A model generated the notes under the pieces. That model did not search any database, had not been told where the DNA came from, and saw nothing but the letters and a program-made list of their open reading frames with translations. Source: Rebecca billardiae RCC1528 (Eukaryota > Haptophyta). Taken from it: 64,000 nucleotides of DNA. Below, piece after piece: positions 1 to 10,382 of this stretch. The position numbers were made by a program, and so were the translations under genes. Where the stretch lies: NCBI GenBank assembly GCA_965240325.2, contig OZ251224.1, forward strand, positions 868,001-932,000. Reading direction: 5' to 3'. Position 1 is the first letter of the stretch. Every line of letters starts with the position of its first letter.

Positions 1-697
1 GTCTAGCCGTCCTCGGAGCGCCTGCGCCATCCAGATGCAGTGAGGAGGCGAGGCACACGCCGGGCAGGGCGGAGCCACGCGGCGAGAGACCAGACTCTAT
101 ACATTGTATGGGATTTTTGTTCCTCGAAACAAAGTGCGAGCGGCAGCCAGCGCTCGGGCCGAGCGCGCGGCAGGACTGGCCGCTCAACGCCGACAGACGC
201 GCGGTGTGAGATGGAGCAGCTTGGACGACGCAGCTCGAGAGCCGCCAAGCCGCACGACAGCGAGGCACGAAGGACATCGCGCGCAGGGCGCCTCGAAGCT
301 GCGGGCCGCCGGAAACAGCTGCAGCCATCAGGACAGTGGGCGCTTCCGACGGGTGCTCGCTGCGAGTGAGCGGGAGGCATGCAGGCGACGGTAACGGTTG
401 GCTCGGCGCCTGATGAAAACCCATTCACGAATTGGCCGTCCTGACCGCCATGCCAACCATGCCTAGTTAGCCTATGGCCCAGGAGCAGCGCAGTGAGTAG
501 GTCGTTCTAGGCCGCCGTGCGTGCACACAGAGCACGGGCTCGAAAGTCCCTTGTGGCACGAGAAGAGGGTAGTGGCCAAGATGGCAGCCGGACTTGAGCT
601 CGGCCGCCTGGCTCAGGGTGAATGGCAGGCAGGTGTTGATACGGCGCATTGCGCTCCCACCGTCCTCTTAGACAATCAGTTATTGTGCCAATAACCC

Positions 698-733
<36 letters not shown>

Positions 734-1100
734 CATATACATATATATATGTATATGTATATGATGCGCATGATGCGCATTGATTAATGCATAGCTAATA
801 GATGCTGTACATGCATGACTGCTGACGATCATCGTCGTCTCGACGACGTCGATCGATCTGCTTCGAAAAATAAATAATCGAAAATGCTCGCGGCAAGGGC
901 GTTCCCGGGATCCTGCCACACGCTCCCGGGAAAGCAATGCCCCCCCCTGGGGGGGGCATTGCTACCGGACTGGCGCGGGCCGTAATCTTAAAATGTACCT
1001 GCTTGAAATAGAGGAAGCCTATTTCAATGGGAACGCGGTTCGATTTGGCGCATGACCAATGCGGGGAACGCCCCTGATGGCGGGCCGTAGGTCCGCCCCT
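1..1100. other. Gene-poor repeat sequence with AT microsatellite
   Basis: No gene is recognisable here. Small ORFs occur in several frames without family resemblance. The stretch holds an AT microsatellite at about 703-770 and a perfect C8-T-G8 hairpin at 933-963. The same sequence recurs from 15192. Confidence 0.6.
933..963. repeat. Perfect hairpin, C8/G8 stem
   Basis: AGCAATG, eight C, one T, eight G, then CATTGCT: a perfect inverted repeat with a 15-bp stem and a single-base centre. It is repeated at 16112-16142. It could form a cruciform, or the G-tract could stack with others. No transcription unit ends here that would make it a clear terminator. Confidence 0.85.
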
Positions 1101-1190
1101 CGGTAGTGCCCGGGGAAAAGATCAGAAAAAGAAAAGAATAAATAAAATCGCCTCGCAAAGAAAAGAAAATCGTCTTGCTCACTACCGGGC
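1101..1190. repeat. A-rich block with inverted CGGTAGTG ends
   Basis: About 90 bp, strikingly A-rich in GC-rich surroundings. The left end carries CGGTAGTGCCCGG and the right end CACTACCGGGC, which share an inverted CGGTAGTG core. Related blocks lie at 2793-2901, 16280-16369, 17972-18080 and 23641-23731. Each is preceded by a GGCGGGCCGTAGGTCCGCCCC-type short hairpin. It could be a small non-autonomous element or an old intron; neither is proven. Confidence 0.55.
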
Positions 1191-2620
1191 GCCCTGTAGC
1201 TCCCACTGGGGACGCTCGGCCGAAAAAGGGGTCGGCCATGGCGCGGAGCGCATGGGCGGCGCGCGCCAAATCCAACATCGTGAGAGGACTCCCGAGGGGG
1301 TTTTCGCCCGATTCGCGATTGCTGCCCTCGTCGTCTCGCGTGCAGGTCGAACGAGGGCCAAAGTCGACGCGTTTGGAGGTACGCTCGGCGCGTCGACACG
1401 ATCGTGCGACCTGGGGCGGTCCTCGCCCGACTTGCACGTCGAGCGCTCGCACCAGCCATATCATCAAGCGCTGCGCACGATGGCCGCCTCGCGCGATGCA
1501 CCGCCGCGCGTCGGGCTCGGTGCGGAAAGGCCCTCATCAGGGCGGGAAGCGCCATCGCGCGCGAGGCAAGATTTGGCGCGGCCTTCTGAACACGATCGCC
1601 GGAAATCCGCGCGCACCGGACTCAGTCCTCGCTCGCGGTCCGGTCCCTCAGCCGACAAGCCCACGTCCGGCCTGCATGGCGTCGACGGTGACCAATGCGA
1701 CGGAAGCGCAACGCCAACGGCGTACGACGCGCAGCGGACGCACCTCCCGGGTCTGTCGCCGTGGCAGCAACCGTGTCTTCGCGAGTTGGCGACCCTCGTC
1801 GCAGCGCGACACAGACAAGCCCGTGATGATGCCATCCGCAGAGAGATGAAACGTCGAGCATGCAAAATCGCCGCGCCATCCTCGTCCATGGCGCAGGCGC
1901 TGCGGGACGAGGCGGAAGTCGTCACGCCGGTGACGGATGCGCTGCGATTCGTGTGCCCGCGTGAGCAGCGCTTGCCCACTCTCGATCGCGAGTGGCACAC
2001 GCTGTCGCTGTGCGCGCGCGCGCGCACAACCAACAGCTCCTCGTGCCGCCGAGCACGCGAGCGCCAGACCTGTCGAAGAGGCGAAGAGCGACGACCGCGT
2101 GAACGTCAACGCGCTCGTGCTCAGCGTGGCGGCCGTGTACGACGTCAACGCGACCTGCGCCGAGCCCATCATGCCTGGAGCGGACATCGGCAAGCATCCT
2201 CGCGACGACCGCTCTCGGCTGGCGGCAGGAGGACATGCACATGATCTACTCTGGCGGCTTCGTCGGCGGCGAGGCGCTCGATTACGCCATCGCGGTCGAC
2301 ATGCGGCACATACAGCGCCTACCCGCGCTCGCGCGGAGCAACGGGCTACCCGCTCCGCCCCGCGTGCTGCACATTCCCTCGTGGGTGTGGGCCTCGCTGA
2401 TGGAGTGATGCGCATACTACTAAGAGTACACGGACCGTGAGACGTGTGCACACGTCGGAGAGCCAACTTCACGTGTCACTGGTCCTTGCACTCGACTGTC
2501 CGTCACCCACGGCCACGAGCGAATGTGGAAAGCAGACGCGAACCCGCAAAGGATACATTGCGACAGCACTGGCACGGCCCGCCGACCCCCCCGCCCGTCA
2601 GGGCACAGTTTTAATAATAA
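1191..2620 (+). pseudogene. Degenerate coding remnant, unidentified (unit 1)
   Basis: Several overlapping plus-strand frames carry protein-like segments that continue from one frame into another, as expected of a decayed gene. One segment reads TDALRFVCPREQRLPTLDRE near 1930-1990. Another reads IYSGGFVGGEALDYAI near 2240-2290 and continues to about 2405. Compared with the diverged copy at 23740-25240, many differences in the second segment are synonymous or conservative, which suggests past coding constraint. No family is recognised. A multi-exon gene with unseen introns is the alternative. Confidence 0.4.
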
Positions 2621-2792
2621 TATGCTGATGATCAGGGGCGCTTCCAGTTCCGCGGTTCCGCCCGGCTTCGCCAGGACTCGGTGAAGCCTACTACGACTGT
2701 GTCACTGTGAGGACACTCGCGTGCGAATCGCGATGCGACGAAATGGCGGGCCGTAGGTCCGCCCCTTGTTGGCGGGCCGTAGGTCCGCCCCT

Positions 2793-2901
2793 TGTAGTGC
2801 CCGGGGAAAAAAGATCATCAGAAAAAAGGTAAAATAATGGCGGGCCGTTAAAGAAAATCGCCTCGCAAAGAAATAACGAAAATCGCTTCCTCACTACCGG
2901 G
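2793..2901. repeat. A-rich block; right end is the target of the 6.6-kb element
   Basis: Second A-rich block in unit 1, interrupted internally by another GGCGGGCCGTTA copy. Its last bases, CACTACCGGG, contain the ACCGGG duplicated on insertion of the 6.6-kb element. In unit 2 the intact version is 17972-18080. Confidence 0.6.
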
Positions 2902-3484
2902 CAGCCAGGTTTGGCGTTTGCCACTGGCGACTGCACACGGCAACAGGGGCGTTTGCGCCCTGTTGTGGTGTGCACACTGGGGCGCAAAAGGGGTCACCCT
3001 CAGGGGGTTTCGCACTGCTGTTGCCGTGTGCACCGGCCCGCTGTGGCCGTGCACACGGCAACAGGGCGCAAACGGCCCTGTTGCCGTGTGCAGGCGTGCA
3101 TGGCTTGCGATGGCAGCCAGCCGTCAGCAGGGCGCCACGCCCACTGTTCGTTGGTAGGCTGGCCCGATGGCGTCGCGGAGCTCACGCGTACGGGGGAGGA
3201 GGGCATCGACGAGGAGATGACCAAGGGCGAGAAGCAGCAGGGGGCACGCAGCACGGGGCTCGGAGCATGCCGCGAGCACGCGTGCCTCCACACCGTCGCA
3301 CATCAACCTTGCTCGTAGCTGTGCGCTGTGCTGCCACTCATCTTACCATCGCCCATGCTACGGGCGCGGCCGGGTGGTGGGCATATACCTGTCGGCGCAG
3401 CACTGGCACCGGTGGTCGCCAGACACTCCTCGACTTGCTCTGCGCGTCACAGCAAGGAGACGGCAGCGGCTCAGCTGCGTGAGC
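2902..3484 (+). repeat. Left terminal inverted repeat of the 6.6-kb element
   Basis: Pairs with 8941-9522 in inverted orientation with few mismatches (for example CATATACC against CATCTACC). The outer 200 bp contain several copies of CACACGGCAACAGGG facing one another, so the terminus has its own subterminal palindromes. Open frames here appear on both arms in mirror image and are not credible genes. Confidence 0.9.
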
Positions 3485-3739
3485 ACATGAGGTCCTACTA
3501 CTCTAGTAGTACTCGGCGAGGCAGTACAGGCATGGACTGCACTCCAGGTACATGCGAGCTACTGGCATACTCCCCTACTCAGACCGCAGGACCATCAATG
3601 CGGTGCTGCTTCGGATACACGAGCGCAGCGCTGCTGGTAACAGCGGCGCTGTTGATGCTGCAGCAGCAGTACGTACAGTATCATGACGGGCGGCAGCAGT
3701 TGCTCCAACTAACAGCTCGGTGGTGCTCGCTTGAACGGC

Positions 3740-6320
3740 CTGGGCAATGGCGCGCCAAACGCAGCGACCTGGCCCATCGCGCCCGCCGCGATGGGGTCGC
3801 GGGCACCTGATGATGCTGCACCCGCGCCCATCCGGGCCGCCAACACCAGCGGCAGCCACGCTCGAGTCTGCGCTGCATGCGGCAGCAGCTGCTGGAATGG
3901 TCCCGCGGCGGATGACGGCTTTCGCCGCAGATGACAGCTCGGTGTCGCTCGCTCGAGGGGCCTCGTCGATGGACGCGCCGAGCGCGGTGACATTGCTCCA
4001 CACGACCACGGCACTGCCCAGCGCGCTGGAGCCGCTGCCATCTGGTGCTGCTGTGCCCGCGCCCAGCTGGGGCCCAGCTGCAGCTGCACTTGACTCCGCG
4101 CCGCATTGGCTGCAGCAGCAGGGATGGTGCCATGGCGGGCGGCGTGGGTCGGCGCAGCTGTCAGCTCGGCGGTGCGCGCCCGAGGGGCCCGGGCATTGGA
4201 TGCACCGAGCGCGGTGTCACTGCTCGCCTCCCGCAGCGCGCTGGAGCCGCTGCCATCCGACGCTGCTGCGCCCGCGCCCAGCTTGGGCAGCAGCGGCTGC
4301 GCTCGACTCCGCGCCGCGTGCGGCGGCAGCAGCAGGGATGGTGCTACGGTGGGCGACGACGGTCGCTAGAGCTGAAAGCTCGGCGGTGTGCGCCCGAGGG
4401 GCCTGGGTGGTGGGCGCACCGAACGCGGTGCCGCTGCTCGCCTCGCCCATGGCGCTCGAGCCGCTGCGATCCGACGCTGCTGCGCCCGCGCCAAGCTTGG
4501 GCAGCAGCGGCTGCGCTAGACTCCGCGCCGCGTGCGGCAGCAGCAGCAGGGATGGTGCCACGGTGGGCGGCGGCGGTCGCTGGAGCTGAAAGCTCGGCTG
4601 TGTGCGCCCGAGGGGCCTGGGCGCTGGGCGCACCGAACGCGGTGCCGCTGCTCGCCTCGCCCATGGCGCTCGAGCCTCTGCCATCCGACGCTGCTGCGCC
4701 CGCGCCAAGCTTGGGCAGCAGCGGCTGCGCTCGACTCCGCGCCGAGTGCGGGGGCAGCAGCAGGGATGGTGCCACGGCGGGCGGCGTGGGTCGCTGGAGC
4801 TGAAAGCTCGGCGGTGTGCGCCCGAGGGGCGTGGGCGCTGGACGCACCGAGCGCGGTGCCACTGCTCGCCTCGCCCATGGCGCTCGAGCCGCTGCCATCC
4901 GGTGCTGGTGCGCCCACGCCCAGCTGGGGCAGCAGCAGCAGCGGCGCTCGACTCCGCGCCGCGTGCGGCAGCAGCAGCAGGGATGGTGCCACTGTGGGCG
5001 GCGGCGGTTGCTGCAGCCGGCAGCTCGGCGGCGCACGCCCGAGGGGCCTGGGCTGCAGACGCGCTGAGCGCGCCATCGCCGCTCGCCTCCCGCAGCGCGC
5101 TGGAGCCCTGCCATCCGACGCTGCTGCGCTTGCGCCCAGCTTGGGCAGCAGCAGCTGCGCTCGACTCCGCGCAGAGTGCGGCGGCAGCAGCAGGGATGGT
5201 GCCACGGCGGGCGGCGGCGGTCGACGGAGCTGAAAGCTCGGCGGTGTGCGCCCGAGGGGCCTGGTCGTTGGACGCACCGAGCGCGGTGTCCCCGCTGGCC
5301 TCCCGCAGCGCGCTCGAGCCGCTGCCATCCGATGCTGCTGCACCCGCGCCCAGCTTGGGCAGCAGCAGCCGCGCCTGACTCCGCGCCGCGTGCGGCGGCA
5401 GCAGCAGGGATGGTGCCACGGCGGGCGGCGGCGGTCGACGCAGCTGGAAGCTCGGCGGCGCACGCCCGAGGGGCTTGTGCTGCGGACGCGCTGAGCGCGC
5501 CATCGCCGCTCGCCTCCAGCAGCGCGCTGGAGCCGCTGCCATCCGATGCTGCTGCACCCGCGCCCAGCTTGGGCAGCAGCAGCCGCGCCTGACTCCGCGC
5601 CGCGTGCGACGGCAGCAGCAGGGATGGTGCCACGGCGGGCGGCGGCGGTCGACGCAGCTGGAAGCTCGGCAGCGCACGCCCGAGGGGCCTGGGCGCTGGG
5701 CGCACCGAGCGCGGTGCCGCTGCTCGCCTCGCCCATGGCGCTGGAGCCGCTGCCATCCGACGCTGCTGCGCCCGCGCCCAGCTTGGGCAGCAGCGGCTGC
5801 GCTCGACTCCGCACCGCGTGCGGCAGCAGCAGCAGGGATGGTGGCACGGCGGGCGGCTGCGGTTGCTGCAGCCGGCAGCTCGGCGGTGCACGCCCGAGGG
5901 GCGTGGGCGCTGGACGCACCGAGCGCGGTGCCGCTGCTCGCCTCGCCCATAGCGCTGGAGCCGCTGCCATCCGGTGCTGCTGCGCCCGCGCCCGGCCAGG
6001 GCAGCAGCAGCAGCGCTCGACTCCGCGCCGCGTGCGGCAGCAGCAGCAGGGATGGTGCCACGGCGGGCGGCCGCAGCAGCTGAAAGCTTGGCAGTGCCCA
6101 CCCGAGAGGCGTGGGCGCTGGACGCACCGAGCGCGGTGTAGCCGCTCGCCTCGTTCCGTAGCGCGCTCGAGCCTCTGCCATCCGATGCCCGCTGCGCCCG
6201 CGCCCCGGCGCCGCTGCACGGCTGCAGCTGGCAGGCCTGGCAGCAGCTGCGCTCCGGAGGCTTCGCGCCGCATGCGGTGGTAGCAGCAGGGAGGTGCCAC
6301 GGCCAGGCCGGCGGCGGTGG
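3740..6320. repeat. 214-bp minisatellite, left arm
   Basis: About ten tandem units. AGCTTGGGCAGCAG or a variant recurs near 4281, 4494, 4708, 4922, 5138, 5352, 5567 and 5779, and more diverged units flank them. The period is 213-216 bp and mostly 214, which is not a multiple of three. Long alanine- and arginine-rich open frames (for example minus strand 6520-4217) therefore change reading phase from unit to unit, and the same sequence is open in several frames. This is a non-coding satellite, not a protein gene. Confidence 0.85.
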
Positions 6321-7128
6321 TCGGGCGGTGCTGAGTGCTGCTTGGCACGCGCGCCGACCGGTCGCGTCGTTAAAACTACGTATACTACGTACTCAACTAC
6401 AGTACTACGGTCCCGGCGTAAGTATACGGACTGATGCTGACCAGCTGACCGTGACCGTGTCGCGCCGGAGTGTAGCACGGTGATGACGCCAGCAGTCGAG
6501 CTGCTACTGCTGCTGCTCACTACTGATGCTCTTGCATTGATATGAGTTAGCTACTACTAACTTATTACACTGTGAGCCGCCAGGCCCAGCACGACTTGTC
6601 GTCGACACGGTCCGGACGCAGACGACGAGACCATCACATCACTGATAAGTGACTAGCTACGCGCGCGAGTCAGGCTGTGACGGCGGACAGACGACAACAC
6701 CGCCGCCAGGGTACCGATCCGGATAGACCGCTAGGTGGAGTAAGAGTCACTTATATACGCACATGACGGCAGAGTGTCGGACAGCCGCCGCCCCGGGGCT
6801 GGCTATAATGCATCGACCGGTATATAGTCGGAGTATATATATACTGCGCGCGCTCTGAACGGCTAGTCGGATAAAGAGCAGTTCTATACTACGTAGTACT
6901 CGTCTATAGGCGGCGGATGCTGATGTAGTGATGACGATGCATGATATGCTGCTGATAACTTCTGCATCGCCTACCTGCCGGGCTACGACTGGTCTGCGCC
7001 GCCGGCCTTATGAATATGAGCTGACCGGCATTGCCCGCCGCCCCGGAACCTGCTGGCGGCTCGGCTCGCAGCAGGACAGAAGAAGTGTCGTAGCAACAGC
7101 TCCGGGGGCTGGCCAGCGCGCCTGACGC
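6321..7128. other. Unique centre of the 6.6-kb element
   Basis: About 800 bp of lower-GC sequence between the inverted minisatellite arms, with many TAC/TAG-rich stretches and TATATATA near 6834. No ORF with family resemblance is seen. It would form the loop if the element folded back. Confidence 0.6.
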
Positions 7129-8770
7129 GTGCATCAGCGTCACTGCATTGCGCGCGTCTGCCGCCCAGGCCCCTCGCGCGTGCAGCACCGAGCTGCTAGC
7201 TGCATGCACCGCCGCCCGCCCGCCGTGGCGCCATCCCTGATGCTGCAGCCGCACTCGGCGCGACAGGGCGCGGGCGCGGCAGCATCGGATGGCAGCGGCT
7301 CGAGCGCGCCGGGCGAGGCGAGAGGCGTCAGCGCGCTCAATGCACCCACCGCCCAGGCCCCTCAGGCGCACACCGCCGAGCTTTCAGCTCTAGCGACCGT
7401 CGTCGCCCACCGTAGCACCATCCCTGCTGCTGCCGCCCCACGCGGCGCGGAGTCGAGCGCAGCCGCTGCTGCCCAAGCTTGGCGCGGGCGCAGCAGCGTC
7501 GGATGGCAGCGGCTCCAGCGCCATGGGCGAGGCGAGCAGCGGCACCGCGTTCGGTGCGTCCAGCGCCTACGCCCCTCGGACGTGCACCACCGAGCTGACA
7601 GCTCCGTCGACCGCCGCCGCCCGCCGTGGCACCATCCCTGCTGCTGCCGCCGCACTCTGCGCGGAGTCGAGCGCAGCCGCTGCTGCCCAAGCTTGGCGCG
7701 GGCGCAGCAGCGTCGGATGGCAGCGGCTCCAGCGCCATGGGCGAGGCGAGCAGCGGCACCGCGTTCGGTGCGCCCAGCGCCCAGGCCCCTCAGGCGCGCA
7801 CCGCCGAGCTTTCAGCTCTAGCGACCGTCGTCGCCCACCGTAGCACCATCCCTGCTGCTGCCGCCGCACTCTGCGCGGAGTCGAGCGCAGCCGCTGCTGC
7901 CCAAGCTTGGCGCGTGCGCAGCAGCGTCGGATGGCAGCGGCTCGAGCGCCATGGGCGAGGCGAGCAGCGGCACCGCGTTCGGTGCGCCCACCACCCAGGC
8001 CCCTCGGGCGCGCACCGCCGAGCTTTCAGCTCTAGCGACCGTCGTCGCCCACTGTAGCACCATCCCTGCTGCTGCCGCCGCACTCTGCGCGGAGTCGAGC
8101 GCAGCCGCTGCTGCCCAAGCTTGGCGCGTGCGCAGCAGCGTCGGATGGCAGCGGCTCGAGCGCCATGGGCGAGGCGAGCAGCGGCACCGCGTTCGGTGCG
8201 TCCAGCGCCTACGCCCCTCGGGCGCGCACCGCCGAGCTTTCAGCTCTAGCGACCGTCGTCGCCCACCGTAGCACCATCCCTGCTGCTGCCGCCGCACGCG
8301 GCGCGGAGTCGAGCGCAGCCGCTGCTGCCCAAGCTGGGCGCGGGCGCAGCAGCGTCGGATGGCAGCGGCTCCAGCGCCATGGGCGAGGCGAGCAGCGGCA
8401 CCGCGTTCGGTGCGCCCAGCGCCCAGGCCCCTCGGGCGTGCACCGCCGAGCCGACAGCTCCGTCGACCGCCGCCGGCCGCCGTGGCACCATCCCTGCTGC
8501 TGCCACGGCACGCGGCGTGGAGTTGAGCGCAGCTGCTGCTGCCCAAGCTGGGCGCGGGCACAGTAGTGCTCGAGGCAGCGGCTCCAGCGCGCTTGGCAGT
8601 GCCGTGGGCGCATCGAGCAGCGTCACCACGCTCGGCGCGTCCGTCGTCCAGGCCCTTCGAACCAGTGACACCAAGCTGTCAGCCGCGGCGACCGCCGTCA
8701 TCCGTGCAGGACCATCCCAGCGGCCCAGCTGCTGCTGCCGCGTGCAGCATAGAGTAGAGCGCCCCTCATT
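7129..8770. repeat. 214-bp minisatellite, right arm (inverted)
   Basis: Same unit as 3740-6320 but in the opposite orientation. GCCCAAGCTT or a variant starts near 7471, 7684, 7898, 8113 and 8327, a spacing of 213-215 bp, with degenerate units at both ends. The right arm has about six units against about ten on the left, so the arms have gained or lost units independently. Confidence 0.85.
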
Positions 8771-8940
8771 CTGCCGGCAGAGTGGGGCGCAGGTGTTTGA
8801 AGCAGCACCCGGCGGTTGGTCCTGCGCTCCTGGGCACGGCTATGTACCTGTTGGTCTCATGAATGCGGGGGAATGCCAGCGCTCGCCACGCGTGCTCAGC
8901 CTCTCAGCCTCGCAAAGCAGAGGAGCACTTCATCTGCGAG

Positions 8941-9522
8941 CTCACACAGCTGTGCCGCTGCCGTCTCCTTGCTGTGACGCGCAGAGCAAGTCGAGGAGTG
9001 TCTGGCGACCACCGGTGCCAGTGCTGCGCCGACAGGTAGATGCCCACCACCCGGCCGCGCCCGTAGCATGGGCGATGGTGAGATGAGTGGCAGCACAGCG
9101 CACAGCTACGAGCAAGGTTGATGTGCGACGGTGTGGAGGCACGCGTGCTCGCGGCATGCTCCGAGCCCCGTGCTGCGTGCCCCCTGCTGCTTCTCGCCCT
9201 TGGTCGTCTCCTCGTCGATGCCCTCCTCCCCCGTACGCGTGAGCTCCGCGACGCCATCGGGCCAGCCTACCAACGAACAGTGGGCGTGGCGCCCTGCTGA
9301 CGGCTGGCTGCCATCGCAAGCCATGCACGCCTGCACACGGCAACAGGGCCGTTTGCGCCCTGTTGCCGTGTGCACGGCCACAGCGGGCCGGTGCACACGG
9401 CAACAGCAGTGCGAAACCCCCTGAGGGTGACCCCTTTTGCGCCCCAGTGTGCACACGACAACAGGGCGCAAACGCCCCTGTTGCCGTGTGCAGTCGCCAG
9501 TGGCAAACGCCAGACCTTACTG
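8941..9522 (-). repeat. Right terminal inverted repeat of the 6.6-kb element
   Basis: Inverted copy of 2902-3484. It ends GCCAGACCTTACTG, followed directly by the ACCGGG duplication. Confidence 0.9.
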
Positions 9523-9528
9523 ACCGGG

Positions 9529-10382
9529 CCGCCCTCGGCGCCTCGCAGCTCCCACTGGGGACGCTCGGCCGAAAAAGGGTTCCTGGATGGCGCGGAGCGC
9601 GTGCGCCAAATCCAACGCCGGCGCGGACATCGTGAGAGGACTCCCGAGGGGTTTTTTCGCCTGATTCGCGATTTCTGCCCTCGTCGTCTCGCGTGCAGGT
9701 CGAACGGGGGCCAAAGTCGACGCGTTTGGAGGTACGCTCGGCGCGTCGACACGATCGTGCGACCTGGGGCGGTCCTCGCCCGACTTGCACGTCGAGCGCT
9801 CGCACGGGCCATAGCATCAAGCGCTGCGCTCGACAACCACCTCGCGCGATCCACCGCCGCGCGTCGAGCTCGGTGCGGAAAGGCCCTCATCACGAGGTGT
9901 CTCGCGGGCGGGAAGCGCCTCGTGCGCTCGGCGTCCGACCTCGCGCAACGCATGTCGGGCGGCGCAAACGACGACGAGGCCTCAGGCGATGGCGGTGACA
10001 TCATGGTGCGCTTCCCCGCGCTCGTCTGACCACATCGTGGCGACGCGCAGGCGACCTACGGCGTGCGGCTGCGCACGCACCGTCACACAATCCTGATCAT
10101 CGTCACGTCGTCGAGCGCCGCCATCTGCGCATCTCCACGGCCGACCATTCGCTGGAAGCCTGGCAGGCTGGCACCAAGATCTATTCTTAGATCTGGTCCA
10201 TCCTCCGGATGAAGATCGACCGACCAGGCGACCACTCCGACTCTGAACTCCGGCCTGGCAAGAAAAGTTCCACCTTCAATCTCGCGGACTTGTCGGATCA
10301 AACGGACGTTCCCGACGCAAGCTGACGCAACGCAATCGCGCCAGCCGCCAACGGAACGACGATCGGCACGCCAACTCGCAGC
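9529..10382. other. Upstream region of subtilase copy 1
   Basis: The first 300 bp repeat the block also found at 1191-1470, 16370-16650, 18081-18370 and 23732-24030. The rest is specific to the subtilase units and probably holds the promoter and 5' UTR. No TATA box or other element can be assigned with confidence. Confidence 0.5.

Larger units (their letters stand above)
2902..9522. mobile_element. 6,621-bp terminal-inverted-repeat element with 6-bp target duplication
   Basis: Complete insertion flanked by ACCGGG at 2896-2901 and 9523-9528. The duplicated locus in unit 2 has the uninterrupted site at 18075-18080, which fixes both ends to the base (a one-base ambiguity at the left end would give a 7-bp target). 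The ends are inverted: the left starts CAGCCAGGTTTGGCG and the right, reverse-complemented, starts CAGTAAGGTCTGGCG. Terminal repeats span about 580 bp. Inside them are inverted arms of a 214-bp minisatellite and a unique centre of about 700 bp. No transposase is recognisable, so it looks non-autonomous. The DNA-transposon superfamily is not assigned. Confidence 0.9.

Noticed and set aside
2740-2790. Two adjacent GGCGGGCCGTAGGTCCGCCCC copies as a CRISPR array
   Set aside because: Only two copies with essentially no spacer, in a eukaryotic nuclear context; better explained as short hairpin repeats.
4217-6520. Very long alanine/arginine-rich open frames (up to 767 codons) as protein genes
   Set aside because: They lie in a 214-bp tandem repeat whose period breaks the reading phase; several frames on both strands are open at once, and the arms are inverted copies.
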